A stretch of 32,373 nucleotides of DNA from Pseudonocardia terrae (GCF_021343995.1 NZ_JAJTTE010000069.1:1-32373), one strand, 5' to 3'; positions 23,192 through 30,805 are shown, numbered from the stretch's first letter. Program-made: numbers and translations. The notes: a model not told the origin generated them from the letters alone.

Positions 23192-24878
23192 GGGGAGGCT
23201 CGGCTCCGGTCAGCGAGGTCCGCGCCGGCACCGGCTTCGGCCGGCGGAAGCCCAGCGGGTCCGGCCGCAGCAACGAGCGGGCCGCGATCCAGGCGAGCAC
23301 GGCGCACACCGCGAGGTAGCCCCAGTTGTAGAGGCCGTCCTCGCCGCTCGGGTAGTAGACGATCATCAGCCACAGAGAGCCGAAGACCAGCCACTGCAGG
23401 CCGCGGGCGCTCCACGGGACCATCGCGAGGATCGCCATGCCCCAGCTGAGGTACCAGGGCAGCGTGGCCGGCGAGAGCAGGGCGACGGCGAGCAGCGCGA
23501 TGCCGGCGCGGCGAACCGCATCCGGGCCGCCGCTGCGGGCGCGCCACCACTGCACCGCGACGATCGCGACGAGCGCGGCCCCGCCGATCACCCGGGCCAC
23601 GTTGATGAAGGGCTGCTTGGGCAGCGGGGCCACACCGCCGAGGGCGGTGTGCACGAACTCGCCGACCCCGGTGGGCACCGACAGCCAGTTGACGATCATC
23701 GAGGGCGCGCTGAGCGCGGGCAGCCAGCCGAGGTCGACCCGGGCCGCCAGGCTCACGCCGGCGAACACGACCAGGAACACCGCGACGCTCGCCGCGCCGG
23801 CGCGGACCAGCCGTCGCAGGAACGTGCCCTCGAGCTGCGCGGCCCAGATCAGCACCAGGAACGGCAGCGCGACGGCGGCGCTGGCCTTGGTGGCCATCGC
23901 GAGCGTGACCAGGGCGATGCCGAGCACGTGCCTGCCGCGCAGCATGGCCAGGCAGCCGACGGCCAGGAACCCGACGAGCAGCAGGTCGTTGTGCCCGCCG
24001 CCGACCAGGTGGATGACCATCACGGGGTTGGCGACGACGACCCACAGCGCCACCGCCGGGCGCCCGCCGAGGCGGCGGGTGAGCTCGGGCAACGTCGCGA
24101 TCAGCAGCACCAGCCCGACGCACATGATCAGCCGCATGCCGATCACGCCGAGCACCATGTTGGTGCCGGCCTGCACCGTCACCCAGGCCCACGCCTTCGC
24201 GACCAGGATGAACAGGGGGCCGTAGGGCGCCGGGGTGTCCTGCCAGAAGTAGTGGACGTTGTCGGTGAAGGTGCCCGGCATCGCCTCCGGCCCGACCCCG
24301 TACGGGTCGAAGCCGAACAGCGGCAGCGCGCCCTGCGCCAGGTAGCTGTAGACGTCCCGGGTGAACAGCGGCGGGGCGATCAGCAGCGGCAGCATCCACA
24401 GGACCGCGGTGGTGAGCACGGCCCGCCCGCCGATCCGGCGGGCCAGCACCTCGCGGCCCAGCTGGACCCACGCCCAGGCCATGAGCACCACGCCGACGTA
24501 CATCAGCGCGGTGGCCAGCTCCTTGCCGTGGCCGTAGCGCCAGAAGCCGAGCGGGCTGTTGGTGAGGATCGGGTCGTGGATCAGCGTGCCGCCGGCACCC
24601 ACGCCGCCGACCAGCAGCACGACCGAGGCCGCGAAGCCGAGCCAGAGCGGCTTGCGCGGGGGGTTCCCGAGTCGGGACCAGAAGCCGGGGGCCGGGCGCG
24701 GGGCACCCGTCCCGGCGGCCGGTGGCGACGCGCGCTCCCCGTCGTCCGGGGCGAGCGCCGTGGCCGTGGGGACGTCGGTGGGCGCCGGGGAACCTGCCGG
24801 GTCGGTCGGCTCCGGCCCGGTCGCCGGTCGGGTGGGCTGCGCGGTCATGGCGAGAGCCATGCTCGCACGGGCGACCAT
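23166..24878 (-). CDS. mptA: Polyprenol-phosphomannose-dependent alpha-(1->6) mannosyltransferase (MptA/MptB type, GT-C)
   Basis: This 570-residue membrane glycosyltransferase of the GT-C fold has a Pro/Ala-rich cytoplasmic N-terminus (about 1-70) and then roughly a dozen transmembrane segments. The acidic catalytic motif in the first periplasmic loop is present (LFTRDVYSYLAQG), followed by the proline-rich YGPL loop. Such enzymes elongate the alpha-1,6-mannan core of lipomannan using decaprenyl-phosphomannose outside the membrane. The position next to the Rv2175c homologue and idsA equals Rv2174 (mptA); family annotation often says MptB, and the two cannot be separated here. ATG 24878 is used, with a GGAG eight bases upstream; in-frame ATGs at 24860 and 24848 are alternatives. 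Its place between crtI and crtB is unusual. Confidence 0.85.
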   Translation of the reverse strand: MVARASMALAMTAQPTRPATGPEPTDPAGSPAPTDVPTATALAPDDGERASPPAAGTGAPRPAPGFWSRLGNPPRKPLWLGFAASVVLLVGGVGAGGTLIHDPILTNSPLGFWRYGHGKELATALMYVGVVLMAWAWVQLGREVLARRIGGRAVLTTAVLWMLPLLIAPPLFTRDVYSYLAQGALPLFGFDPYGVGPEAMPGTFTDNVHYFWQDTPAPYGPLFILVAKAWAWVTVQAGTNMVLGVIGMRLIMCVGLVLLIATLPELTRRLGGRPAVALWVVVANPVMVIHLVGGGHNDLLLVGFLAVGCLAMLRGRHVLGIALVTLAMATKASAAVALPFLVLIWAAQLEGTFLRRLVRAGAASVAVFLVVFAGVSLAARVDLGWLPALSAPSMIVNWLSVPTGVGEFVHTALGGVAPLPKQPFINVARVIGGAALVAIVAVQWWRARSGGPDAVRRAGIALLAVALLSPATLPWYLSWGMAILAMVPWSARGLQWLVFGSLWLMIVYYPSGEDGLYNWGYLAVCAVLAWIAARSLLRPDPLGFRRPKPVPARTSLTGAEPPRAAAVGGR

Positions 24879-24914
24879 CCCGTCCGCTCCGGACCCCGCC
24901 TGATCACGGCCCGG

Positions 24915-26426
24915 TCACGAGCCGGTCACGCGGGCGGCGGCCAGCCGTCCGGACAGGACCACGGGCGGGATGCCGACGCCGGGCGTCGTCCCGCAGCCCG
25001 CGAGGACGACGTTGCCGAACCGCCGGGGCAGGTTCCGGGACCGGAAGGGGCCGGTCTGGGCGAAGGTGTGCGCGGCGGAGAACGGGGTGCCCGCGGCGAG
25101 CCCCTGCCGCGCCCAGTCCGCCGGGGTGACCAGGGCCGAGACCTCGACGTCGCCGGTCAGCCCGGTGATCCCGCGCTTCTCCAGCACGCCGAGCAGCTCG
25201 TCCCGGTACGCCGGGCCGACCCGGTCCCAGTCGAGGCCGGCGCGCTGCAGGTTCGGGCAGGGCGCCAGGACGAACAGCAGGTCCCGGCCGGCCGGCGCGA
25301 GCGTGGGGTCGGTCGCGGTCGGCCGGGTGACCAGCAGCGACGGGTCGCTCATCAGCCGGCCCTCGTCGATGATCTCCGCGAAGGTCCGCTCCCACTCCGC
25401 GCCGAAGGAGATGGTGTGGTGCGCGAGCTCATGGCGCGGGGTGGTCACCCCGAGGTGGGCGACGATCGCGCTCGGTGCCCACCGCACCGGCACCGGTCGC
25501 CGCGGGGCCCCGCCGAGCAGCCGGTGGGCGACGGGCAGGTCGGGCGTGAGGACCACGGCGTCGCAGGCCAGGCGTTCCGGCGCGGCCCCGTCGCCCCGGT
25601 CGGCCGCGGTGTGCCGGACGGCGCTGACGCGCCCGTCCCGGCGTTCCAGCCCGGTGACCTCGCGGCCGGTCAGCAGCGTGGCCCCGGCGTCGACGGCGGC
25701 GGCCGCCAGGCCGGCCCCGACCTGCCGCATCCCGCCGCGCGGGAAGTACACGCCGGCGATGGTGTCCATGTAGGCGATCACGCCGTAGGCGCCGAGCGCG
25801 CGGTCCGGCGCGACCCCGGCATAGAGGGCCTGGAAGGAGAAGATCCGGCGCAGTCGCTCGTCGGGCAGGAACCGGGCGATCCGCGGCCCGAGCCGGCCGA
25901 ACCCGCCGAGCGCGGCCAGCCGGACCAGGTCGGGCCCGAGCAGCGAGAACGGCGAGTCGAAGTTCGCGCCGATGAACGAGTCGATCTCGGTGCGGTAGAG
26001 GTCGGTGAGCCAGGCGCGAAGCCGCCGGTACCCCTCGGCCGACGCCGGCCCGCAGGTGGCGCGGACCTCGGCCTCCATCGCCTCGGCGTCCGTGTGGACG
26101 TCGATGGTGGTGCCGTCGGCGAAGGTGGTGCGGTAGGCCGGGTCGAGCCGGACCAGGTCCAGCCGGGCCGCCAGGGAGTCGCCGACCGCGGCCAGGGCCT
26201 CGTCGAGCAGCTCCGGCATGGTCAGCACGGTGGGTCCGGTGTCGACCCGGTAGGTGCCCGACGGGCCCGCGAGGTCCAACCGGCCCGCGCGGCCGCCCGG
26301 GTGGTCGTCGCGCTCGACGATCGTCACCCGGCGGCCCGCGCCGAGCAGGTGCAGCGCCGCGCAGAGGCCCGCGAGCCCGGCCCCGACCACCACGACATGG
26401 TCGGTCGGGCCCTCCAGACGTCTCAC
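24915..26426 (-). CDS. crtI: Phytoene desaturase (CrtI-type FAD oxidoreductase)
   Basis: This 503-residue flavoprotein has an N-terminal Rossmann dinucleotide-binding motif (VVVVGAGLAGLCAALHLLGAG) followed by VTIVERDDHPGGRAGRLD, the signature of carotenoid desaturases. The C-terminal motif LAGCGTTPGVGIPPVVLSGRLAA matches the carotenoid oxygenase/desaturase C-terminal pattern. It would introduce double bonds into phytoene to give lycopene or a shorter desaturated product. The GTG at 26426 starts 7 nt after the stop of the polyprenyl synthase gene and has no clear Shine-Dalgarno, so coupling is likely. The mannosyltransferase follows after 36 nt. No cyclase or ketolase is in the window, so the final pigment is unknown. 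Confidence 0.9.
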   Translation of the reverse strand: MRRLEGPTDHVVVVGAGLAGLCAALHLLGAGRRVTIVERDDHPGGRAGRLDLAGPSGTYRVDTGPTVLTMPELLDEALAAVGDSLAARLDLVRLDPAYRTTFADGTTIDVHTDAEAMEAEVRATCGPASAEGYRRLRAWLTDLYRTEIDSFIGANFDSPFSLLGPDLVRLAALGGFGRLGPRIARFLPDERLRRIFSFQALYAGVAPDRALGAYGVIAYMDTIAGVYFPRGGMRQVGAGLAAAAVDAGATLLTGREVTGLERRDGRVSAVRHTAADRGDGAAPERLACDAVVLTPDLPVAHRLLGGAPRRPVPVRWAPSAIVAHLGVTTPRHELAHHTISFGAEWERTFAEIIDEGRLMSDPSLLVTRPTATDPTLAPAGRDLLFVLAPCPNLQRAGLDWDRVGPAYRDELLGVLEKRGITGLTGDVEVSALVTPADWARQGLAAGTPFSAAHTFAQTGPFRSRNLPRRFGNVVLAGCGTTPGVGIPPVVLSGRLAAARVTGS

Positions 26427-26433
26427 CGTCGGG

Positions 26434-27558
26434 TCACCGGTGCCGGCGGGTCGCCCGTACCGCCAGGTCCTGCAGCTCCGTCGCGGCGGGCTCGGCGATG
26501 TCGGCGGCCGTGAGCGCGTCGAGCGCGGCCCCCGTCAGCGCGGCGATCCGCTGCTCGACGGCCTGCACCGCGCCCAGCTCGGTGAACACCTCGCGCAGTC
26601 GCTCGACCGTGGCGGCGTCGAGGTCGGGGTCGCCGAGCGCATCGGTGATCAGGGCACGGGCCGGGCCGTCGCCGGCCCGCTCCAGGGCGAGCGCCACCAG
26701 GAGGGTGCGCTTGCCCTCACGGAGGTCGTCCCCGGCGGGCTTGCCGGTGACCTCGGGGTCGCCGTAGACACCCAGGAGGTCGTCGCGCAGCTGGAAGGCC
26801 ACGCCGATGTCCGCGCCGAACCGCCGGTACGCGGCGACGAGCGGCTCCGGCGCTCCGGCCAGGGTCGCGCCCAGGTGCAGCGGGCGCTCCACCGTGTAGG
26901 CCGCCGTCTTGAAGCGGTCGATGCGCAGCGCGGCGCCGGGGGAGTCGTCGCCGGTCGCCTGGGTGAGGACGTCGAGGTACTGCCCGCCGAGGACCTCGGT
27001 GCGCATGCCGCGCCACGGGTCCCGGCACCGCAGCAGCGTCTCCGCGTCGAGGCCGGACTCGTGGTACATGTCGTCCGCCCAGGTCAGGGCCAGGTCGCCG
27101 AGCAGGATCGCCGCCGCGGCGCCGAACCGGGCCGGCGGGCCGGACCAGCCGGCGTCGGCGTGCCGTGCGGCGAACTCGACGTGCACCGTGGGCCGGCCGC
27201 GACGGGTGGCCGAGGCGTCCATCAGGTCGTCGTGCACCAGCGCCGAGGCCTGGATGAGCTCCAGGGCGCTGATCGCCCGCAGTACGGCGGGGGCCTGCGG
27301 GCCGGCCGGGTCGCCGCCCGCGCCGCGCCAGCCCCACCAGGCGAAGGTCGGACGGATCCGCTTGCCCCCGCTCAGGACGAACCGGACGAGCGAGTCGACG
27401 GCGTCGGCGAACACCGGGCCGATCGCCGAGGCGTCCTCGCGCCGGCGCAGGAGGTAGTCCTCCAGGGCCTGCTCCACCTGCGCGGGGAGCGCGGCGGCCC
27501 CCGCGGGCTCGGCCGCCGGGCCCGGCAGGACGTTCGTGGGCGGGGAGGGATGAACCAC
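26434..27558 (-). CDS. idsA: Polyprenyl (geranylgeranyl) diphosphate synthase
   Basis: This 374-residue trans-prenyltransferase makes the C20 (or similar) prenyl diphosphate. The signatures are GGKRIRPTFAWWGW, the first aspartate-rich motif LVHDDLMDASATRRG (DDxxD) and the second AFQLRDDLLGVYGDPEVTGKP. The position equals Rv2173 (idsA2). As the first gene of an operon with crtI and crtB it most likely supplies GGPP for carotenoids and could be called crtE. It could also feed other prenyl needs. The frame extends to 27603, but GTG 27558 is chosen because a -10 TACGCT lies 6 nt upstream. It is divergent from metF with 62 bp between start codons, and both genes appear leaderless. Confidence 0.92.
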   Translation of the reverse strand: MVHPSPPTNVLPGPAAEPAGAAALPAQVEQALEDYLLRRREDASAIGPVFADAVDSLVRFVLSGGKRIRPTFAWWGWRGAGGDPAGPQAPAVLRAISALELIQASALVHDDLMDASATRRGRPTVHVEFAARHADAGWSGPPARFGAAAAILLGDLALTWADDMYHESGLDAETLLRCRDPWRGMRTEVLGGQYLDVLTQATGDDSPGAALRIDRFKTAAYTVERPLHLGATLAGAPEPLVAAYRRFGADIGVAFQLRDDLLGVYGDPEVTGKPAGDDLREGKRTLLVALALERAGDGPARALITDALGDPDLDAATVERLREVFTELGAVQAVEQRIAALTGAALDALTAADIAEPAATELQDLAVRATRRHR

Positions 27559-27564
27559 CCGGCG

Positions 27565-27570
27565 AGCGTA
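27565..27570 (-). promoter_or_regulatory. Leaderless -10 (TACGCT) for the idsA-crtI-mptA-crtB operon
   Basis: On the minus strand TACGCT is followed by 6 nt and then GTG at 27558. It is the only promoter signal seen ahead of the four-gene operon. Confidence 0.65.
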
Positions 27571-27608
27571 TCGGCGGGACGCACCTTGGGCGCGCCGACG
27601 CACGACCG

Positions 27609-27614
27609 TAGGCT
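27609..27614 (+). promoter_or_regulatory. Leaderless -10 (TAGGCT) for metF
   Basis: TAGGCT is followed by 6 nt and then GTG at 27621. The absence of a leader excludes a riboswitch. Confidence 0.65.
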
Positions 27615-27620
27615 GAACAG

Positions 27621-28535
27621 GTGACCACGCGAACCGCGCAGCCGCGCACCTCGGTGATCGACCGGATCGGGGCGGAAGGCCCCGTCTTCTCGGTCGAGTT
27701 CTTCCCGCCCAAGGACGCGCAGGGGGAGGCGGAGCTCTGGAAGGCGATCCGCCGCCTCGAGCCCCTCGACCCCGCGTTCGTGTCGGTCACCTACGGCGCC
27801 GGGGGTTCCAGCCGGGACCGGACCATCCGGACCACGGCCCGCATCGCCACGGACACCACGCTGGTCGCGATGGCGCACCTCACCGCCGTCTCGCACTCGG
27901 TTTCGGAGCTGCGGCACGTCGTCGGCTCCTACGCGGCCGCCGGCATCCGCAACGTGCTCGCGGTCCGGGGCGACCCGCCCGGGGACCCGCTGGGCGAGTG
28001 GACGGCCCACCCCGAGGGCCTCACCTACGCCGACGAGCTGGTCCGGCTCGTCAAGCGCTCCGGCTCGTTCTGCGTCGGGGTCGCCGCGTTCCCGTACGGC
28101 CACCCGCGCTCGGCCGACCTCGACGCCGACCTGCAGCGGCTGCTGGCGAAGATCCGGGCGGGCGCGGACTTCGCGATCACGCAGCTGTTCTGGGAACCCG
28201 ACGGGTTCCTGCGGCTGCGGGACCGGCTGGCCGCGTCGGGCTGCGAGGTGCCGCTGCTGCCGGGGATCATGCCCCTGCTCAGCGTCAAGACGCTGCGCCG
28301 CGGGCCGGAGCTCTCCGGCGCCCCGCTGCCGCCGGGCCTGGCCGAGCGGCTCGAGCCGTACGCGGACGACCCGGCCTCGTTCCGCGCCGCCGGGCTCGAC
28401 CTCACCGAGGAGCTCTGCCGGAAGCTGTTGGGTGAGGGCGTGCGGGGGCTGCACTTCTACACGCTGAACCGGTCCCTGGCCACGGCCGAACTGGTCGAGC
28501 GGCTGGGCCTGGCCCGCCGGCCCGCCCTGCCCTGA
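27621..28535 (+). CDS. metF: 5,10-methylenetetrahydrofolate reductase
   Basis: This 304-residue TIM-barrel flavoenzyme reduces methylene-THF to methyl-THF for methionine synthesis. Family signatures are VEFFPPKDAQGEAELWKAI with the catalytic glutamate near the N-terminus, FVSVTYGAGGSSRDRT, the VLAVRGDPPGD segment, GVAAFPYGHPRS, and FAITQLFWEPDGFLRLRDRL. LPGIMPLLSVKTLRR and GLHFYTLNR near the end complete the pattern. The length is that of bacterial MetF. It lies divergent from idsA and convergent with the lppM homologue, 10 bp apart. Rv2172c occupies the corresponding place in M. tuberculosis. Confidence 0.95.
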   Translation: MTTRTAQPRTSVIDRIGAEGPVFSVEFFPPKDAQGEAELWKAIRRLEPLDPAFVSVTYGAGGSSRDRTIRTTARIATDTTLVAMAHLTAVSHSVSELRHVVGSYAAAGIRNVLAVRGDPPGDPLGEWTAHPEGLTYADELVRLVKRSGSFCVGVAAFPYGHPRSADLDADLQRLLAKIRAGADFAITQLFWEPDGFLRLRDRLAASGCEVPLLPGIMPLLSVKTLRRGPELSGAPLPPGLAERLEPYADDPASFRAAGLDLTEELCRKLLGEGVRGLHFYTLNRSLATAELVERLGLARRPALP

Positions 28536-28545
28536 GCCGGGGGGG

Positions 28546-29328
28546 TCAGCGGCGCACCGGCGGGTTGCGGGTGCGCCGCGCCATCACCACCACGGCCGCC
28601 ACGGCGCCGATCACGAACACCGCGAGCCCGAGCGTCCAGGCCGTGGTCGACGGGGCCTGCGGGTCGTCGTAGGCCACGACGGCGTTGACGTCGCCCACCT
28701 CGCCAGGGGTGAAGGTCCAGCTCACCGTGCCGGCCTCGGAGTCGCCGTTGGTGTCGAGGACCTCGCCCGGGAAGCTGACCTTGAGCTGGAAGTCCGCGCG
28801 GTCCACCGGGACGGTGGTGAGGTCGGCCGCGCCCTCCAGCACGATCCGGTTGCCGGCCCGGCGCAGCGTGAGGTGCGCGCGCTCGCCGGCCTGGCCGCCG
28901 GCGGCGGAGAGCTGTCCGACCTGGTCGAACGACAGCCCGGAGAAGCGCAGCACCGACCCGGTGTAGCCGTCCTGCCGGTACTCCGACACGTCCACGTCGG
29001 ACGCCAGTGCGGGCGGCACCGAGATCGCGGGGCCCTTGTCGTCCGGGCCCTTCTCCGGGGTGGCGACCACGATCTCGCCGGTCACGGTGTCGTCCGGCTG
29101 CACGGCGAGGGCCGCCCGGACGCGGGCGCAGCCCCCGAGCAGCGCGACCGCGGTCGCCACGAGCAGGAGCACCGACACGACCCGGCGGAACCGGGAGGTG
29201 CGGACGGGGCGCCGACGGCCACGGGGGCGATCGGCGGGGCGATCGCCGGGGCGATCACAGGACCGGTCACGGGGTCGATCACGGGGTCGATCATGGAGGG
29301 GAGCGGGCGGCGGCTGCACGGCGGTCAT
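28546..29328 (-). CDS. lppM: LppM-type lipoprotein (DUF3153) with unusual N-terminal repeat
   Basis: This 260-residue protein has a lipobox LLGGC (cysteine near residue 67) at the end of a hydrophobic stretch (VVSVLLLVATAVALLGGC), a mature beta-rich domain (about 70-220), and a C-terminal transmembrane helix (TTAWTLGLAVFVIGAVAAVVVMA) with a basic tail. This matches actinobacterial LppM, a membrane-anchored protein of the Rv2171 position that in M. tuberculosis takes part in phagocytosis and lipid binding. What is unusual is the 40-residue N-terminal extension of xDRP tetrapeptides and arginines before the signal segment; a downstream start would remove the basic n-region. The ATG at 29328 lacks a good Shine-Dalgarno. 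It follows the GNAT gene by 44 bp and is probably co-transcribed with it. Confidence 0.82.
   Translation of the reverse strand: MTAVQPPPAPLHDRPRDRPRDRSCDRPGDRPADRPRGRRRPVRTSRFRRVVSVLLLVATAVALLGGCARVRAALAVQPDDTVTGEIVVATPEKGPDDKGPAISVPPALASDVDVSEYRQDGYTGSVLRFSGLSFDQVGQLSAAGGQAGERAHLTLRRAGNRIVLEGAADLTTVPVDRADFQLKVSFPGEVLDTNGDSEAGTVSWTFTPGEVGDVNAVVAYDDPQAPSTTAWTLGLAVFVIGAVAAVVVMARRTRNPPVRR
29227..29298 (-). repeat. Six 12-bp in-frame repeats at the start of lppM
   Basis: Six 12-bp units of the GCGATCGCCGGG/TCGATCACGGGG type encode tetrapeptides HDRP-like, RDRP, RDRS, CDRP, GDRP and ADRP. The period keeps the reading frame, and five of the units contain GATC. Confidence 0.8.
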
Positions 29329-29372
29329 CGTGCCATCGCCCGGTCCCGGGAGGGCGCAGCGACGGGCCGGGC

Positions 29373-29972
29373 TCACCCGCGCTCGGGCGGCGGCGGCAGC
29401 GGCAGGGTCCGGCCGAGCACGGCGAAGGGCCTGCTGTCGCCGGTGAAACGGTGGTCGCGCAGCACGTCGTCGAAACCGAGCCTGCGGTAGAGCCGCCACG
29501 CCCGGCCGGGTGCGCGCGGCGCGTACTCGGGTGTGGACAGCAGGACCATCCGGTGCCGGACGCCGTCGAGCAGCCCGCGCAGCATGCCCTCGCCGAGCCG
29601 GGCGCCCTGCGCGTCGGGCCGGACGTGCAGCTCGGTCAGTTCGAAGTAGTCGTGCAGCCAGTCCGGCTGGGCGGGGTCGCGCGCGGCGCCCCGCGCGGCC
29701 AGCCCGCGCCGGACCTCCTCGAACCACCACTGCCCCGGGCCGCCCGAATAGCCGTAGGCGATCCCGATCAGGTGGCCGCCCGGGTCCATCCAACCGACGC
29801 AGCGCCACCCGGCGCGCCGGGTGTGCTCGAGCCAGAGGTTGCGGCGCTGGCGGGCGGTGCCGGGCGGGTAGCCCATGGCGGCGACGTAGACGTCGAGGGC
29901 CTCGCCGAGATGGTCGGCCAGCTCGACCGACGACAGGGCGACCAGGCGCGGCCGGGCGGGCGCGGCGGTCAT
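29373..29972 (-). CDS. GNAT-family N-acetyltransferase (Rv2170 type)
   Basis: This 199-residue acetyltransferase shows the GNAT core: a first-strand region LVALSSVELADHLGEALDVYVAAMGYP, strand 4 ELTELHVRPDAQGARLGEGMLRGLLDG with the acetyl-CoA pyrophosphate loop (QGARLG), and a C-terminal RAWRLYRRLGFDDVLRDHRF with the tyrosine/GF motif. Rv2170 at the same position is a lysine acetyltransferase acting on isocitrate dehydrogenase; whether the substrate is the same here is unknown. The ATG at 29972 is chosen because the preceding residues are repeat-encoded low complexity. The ATG overlaps the stop of a small upstream ORF (ATGA), suggesting coupling. The next gene in the same direction is lppM. 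Confidence 0.85.
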   Translation of the reverse strand: MTAAPARPRLVALSSVELADHLGEALDVYVAAMGYPPGTARQRRNLWLEHTRRAGWRCVGWMDPGGHLIGIAYGYSGGPGQWWFEEVRRGLAARGAARDPAQPDWLHDYFELTELHVRPDAQGARLGEGMLRGLLDGVRHRMVLLSTPEYAPRAPGRAWRLYRRLGFDDVLRDHRFTGDSRPFAVLGRTLPLPPPPERG

Positions 29973-30136
29973 CGCCGCGGCTGCCGGCGCGGGCCAGGAC
30001 GCTCCGCTGCCGACGTCATTGCGGTCACTGCGCCCACCGCGCCCACTGCGCCCACTGTGGCCACTGCCGCCACTGCGGCCCCGGGGGTCTCGCGGACGCG
30101 GGCGGTCGCGCGACGGGTGGGGCGCAGGCGGCTCAT
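29969..30136 (-). CDS. Possible short upstream ORF overlapping the GNAT start
   Basis: A 55-residue ORF begins at the ATG 30136 and stops with TGA inside the GNAT ATGA start. The product is Arg/Ala-rich with a Val-Gly-Ala tripeptide run. It has no recognised family and only a weak Shine-Dalgarno. It may be a translated leader that couples translation to the acetyltransferase, or chance; no function is assigned. Confidence 0.3.
   Translation of the reverse strand: MSRLRPTRRATARVRETPGAAVAAVATVGAVGAVGAVTAMTSAAERPGPRRQPRR
30021..30074. repeat. Six 9-bp tandem repeats upstream of the GNAT gene
   Basis: The unit GCGCCCACT and near copies occur six times in a row. In the minus-strand short ORF they encode a repeating Val-Gly/Ala-Ala tripeptide. 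Confidence 0.75.
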
Positions 30137-30281
30137 GCCGCCATCTCACCACGGAACGCAACCGGGGGCAGGTGCCGACGGCCGGTCCCGGCCCGACGGC
30201 CCGGTTTCGTCGGTGGTGCCCGGTAGGAGAAGGGCATGCGCACGCGGGGTGGAGAGCCCTCCACGGTGGAGCGGGCCCGAC

Positions 30282-30310
30282 TTGACGGCCCGGGGCGGAC
30301 ACGCTTCACT
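30282..30310 (+). promoter_or_regulatory. Candidate promoter of the DUF6504/HEPN pair
   Basis: TTGACG (30282-30287) is separated by 17 bp from TTCACT (30305-30310). This would place the transcript start at about 30317, at the edge of the LexA box. The -10 deviates from TANNNT, so the assignment is tentative. Confidence 0.45.
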
Positions 30311-30317
30311 GGACGAG

Positions 30318-30333
30318 TCGAACGCATGTTCGA
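30318..30333 (+). promoter_or_regulatory. Perfect LexA (SOS) box upstream of the DUF6504/HEPN genes
   Basis: TCGAACGCATGTTCGA matches the actinobacterial LexA consensus TCGAAC-N4-GTTCGA at all 12 fixed positions and is fully palindromic outside the spacer. It lies just downstream of the candidate -10, where a repressor would block transcription. Confidence 0.85.
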
Positions 30334-30353
30334 TCCAGGTCGGTCCCGGGGAC

Positions 30354-30481
30354 GGGGTGGGGGAAGCACCCCTTCCCCGGGTCGGTCTGCGCTGTCCGTA
30401 CCGACCCCGCCGGCCCGCACCGGCGTGGGCCGGTGCTCGTGTCCAGCCGGATCCCAGCCGGCCGGAAGGGGAGTGATCTCC
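30354..30481 (+). promoter_or_regulatory. Structured 5' leader of the DUF6504 gene with alternative anti-Shine-Dalgarno pairing
   Basis: Successive perfect stems are visible: GGGGAAG/CTTCCCC (30360-30378), GGGTCGGT/ACCGACCC (30379-30407, 13-nt loop) and GCACCGGC/GCCGGTGC (30417-30436, 4-nt loop). GGAG/CTCC (30470-30481) covers the Shine-Dalgarno next to the GTG. CCCCTTCC (30369-30376) is an exact complement of the Shine-Dalgarno stretch GGAAGGGG (30464-30471) and also pairs with the upstream arm, so two exclusive folds are possible. No known riboswitch family is recognised. Confidence 0.55.
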
Positions 30482-30805
30482 GTGAGCACCTTCTCCCGGG
30501 TGTTCGGGCCCCGCGAGCCCGCACCGGTCCAGGTCCGCTGGCTCGGGGGCGAGCCGGTGGAGTTCGAACGCAGGCCCGCCCGGCGCGGGTCCCGTTACCT
30601 GGTCACGGACGTCCACGAGCGGTGGATCGAGGAGTCGCCGTGGCCGTTCCCGTCGCCGATGCCGATCGGCGGCGACCAGCTGCGGTGCTGGCGGGTGGAG
30701 GCCCGGTCCGCGGAGTCGCCGCAGGAACCGGCCCGGGAGTTCGTGCTGCGGATGCGCGCGGGCCCGGGGGTCTGGGACCTCGTGCGCGTGCCGGACGCGG
30801 GATGA
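30482..30805 (+). CDS. DUF6504-like protein under a LexA box
   Basis: This 107-residue protein has a core pattern PVEFERRPARRGSRYLVTDVHERWIEES, then RCWRVEA and a C-terminal VWDLVRVPDAG. It resembles the DUF6504 family of small beta-rich proteins, which I recall as commonly encoded beside Y-family or DnaE2 DNA polymerases in actinomycetes. No polymerase is in this window. The biochemical role is unknown. The GTG at 30482 is preferred because AAGGGGAG at 30466-30473 is its Shine-Dalgarno; GTG 30473 is too close to it. The frame is open upstream to 30236, including an ATG at 30326 inside the LexA box, so a longer form cannot be excluded. Its stop overlaps an in-frame ATG (30802) of the next gene. 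Confidence 0.75.
   Translation: MSTFSRVFGPREPAPVQVRWLGGEPVEFERRPARRGSRYLVTDVHERWIEESPWPFPSPMPIGGDQLRCWRVEARSAESPQEPAREFVLRMRAGPGVWDLVRVPDAG

Noticed and set aside
23145..26513. A plus-strand open frame of more than 1,100 codons antisense to crtB, the mannosyltransferase and crtI
   Set aside because: It is a shadow produced by GC-rich third positions; its translation is Arg/Gly/Ala/Pro-rich without any domain, while the minus-strand genes show full family signatures.
30326..30481. N-terminal extension of the DUF6504 protein from the ATG inside the LexA box
   Set aside because: The encoded residues are low complexity, the bases form strong stems, and a good Shine-Dalgarno precedes GTG 30482; it is kept only as a minor alternative.
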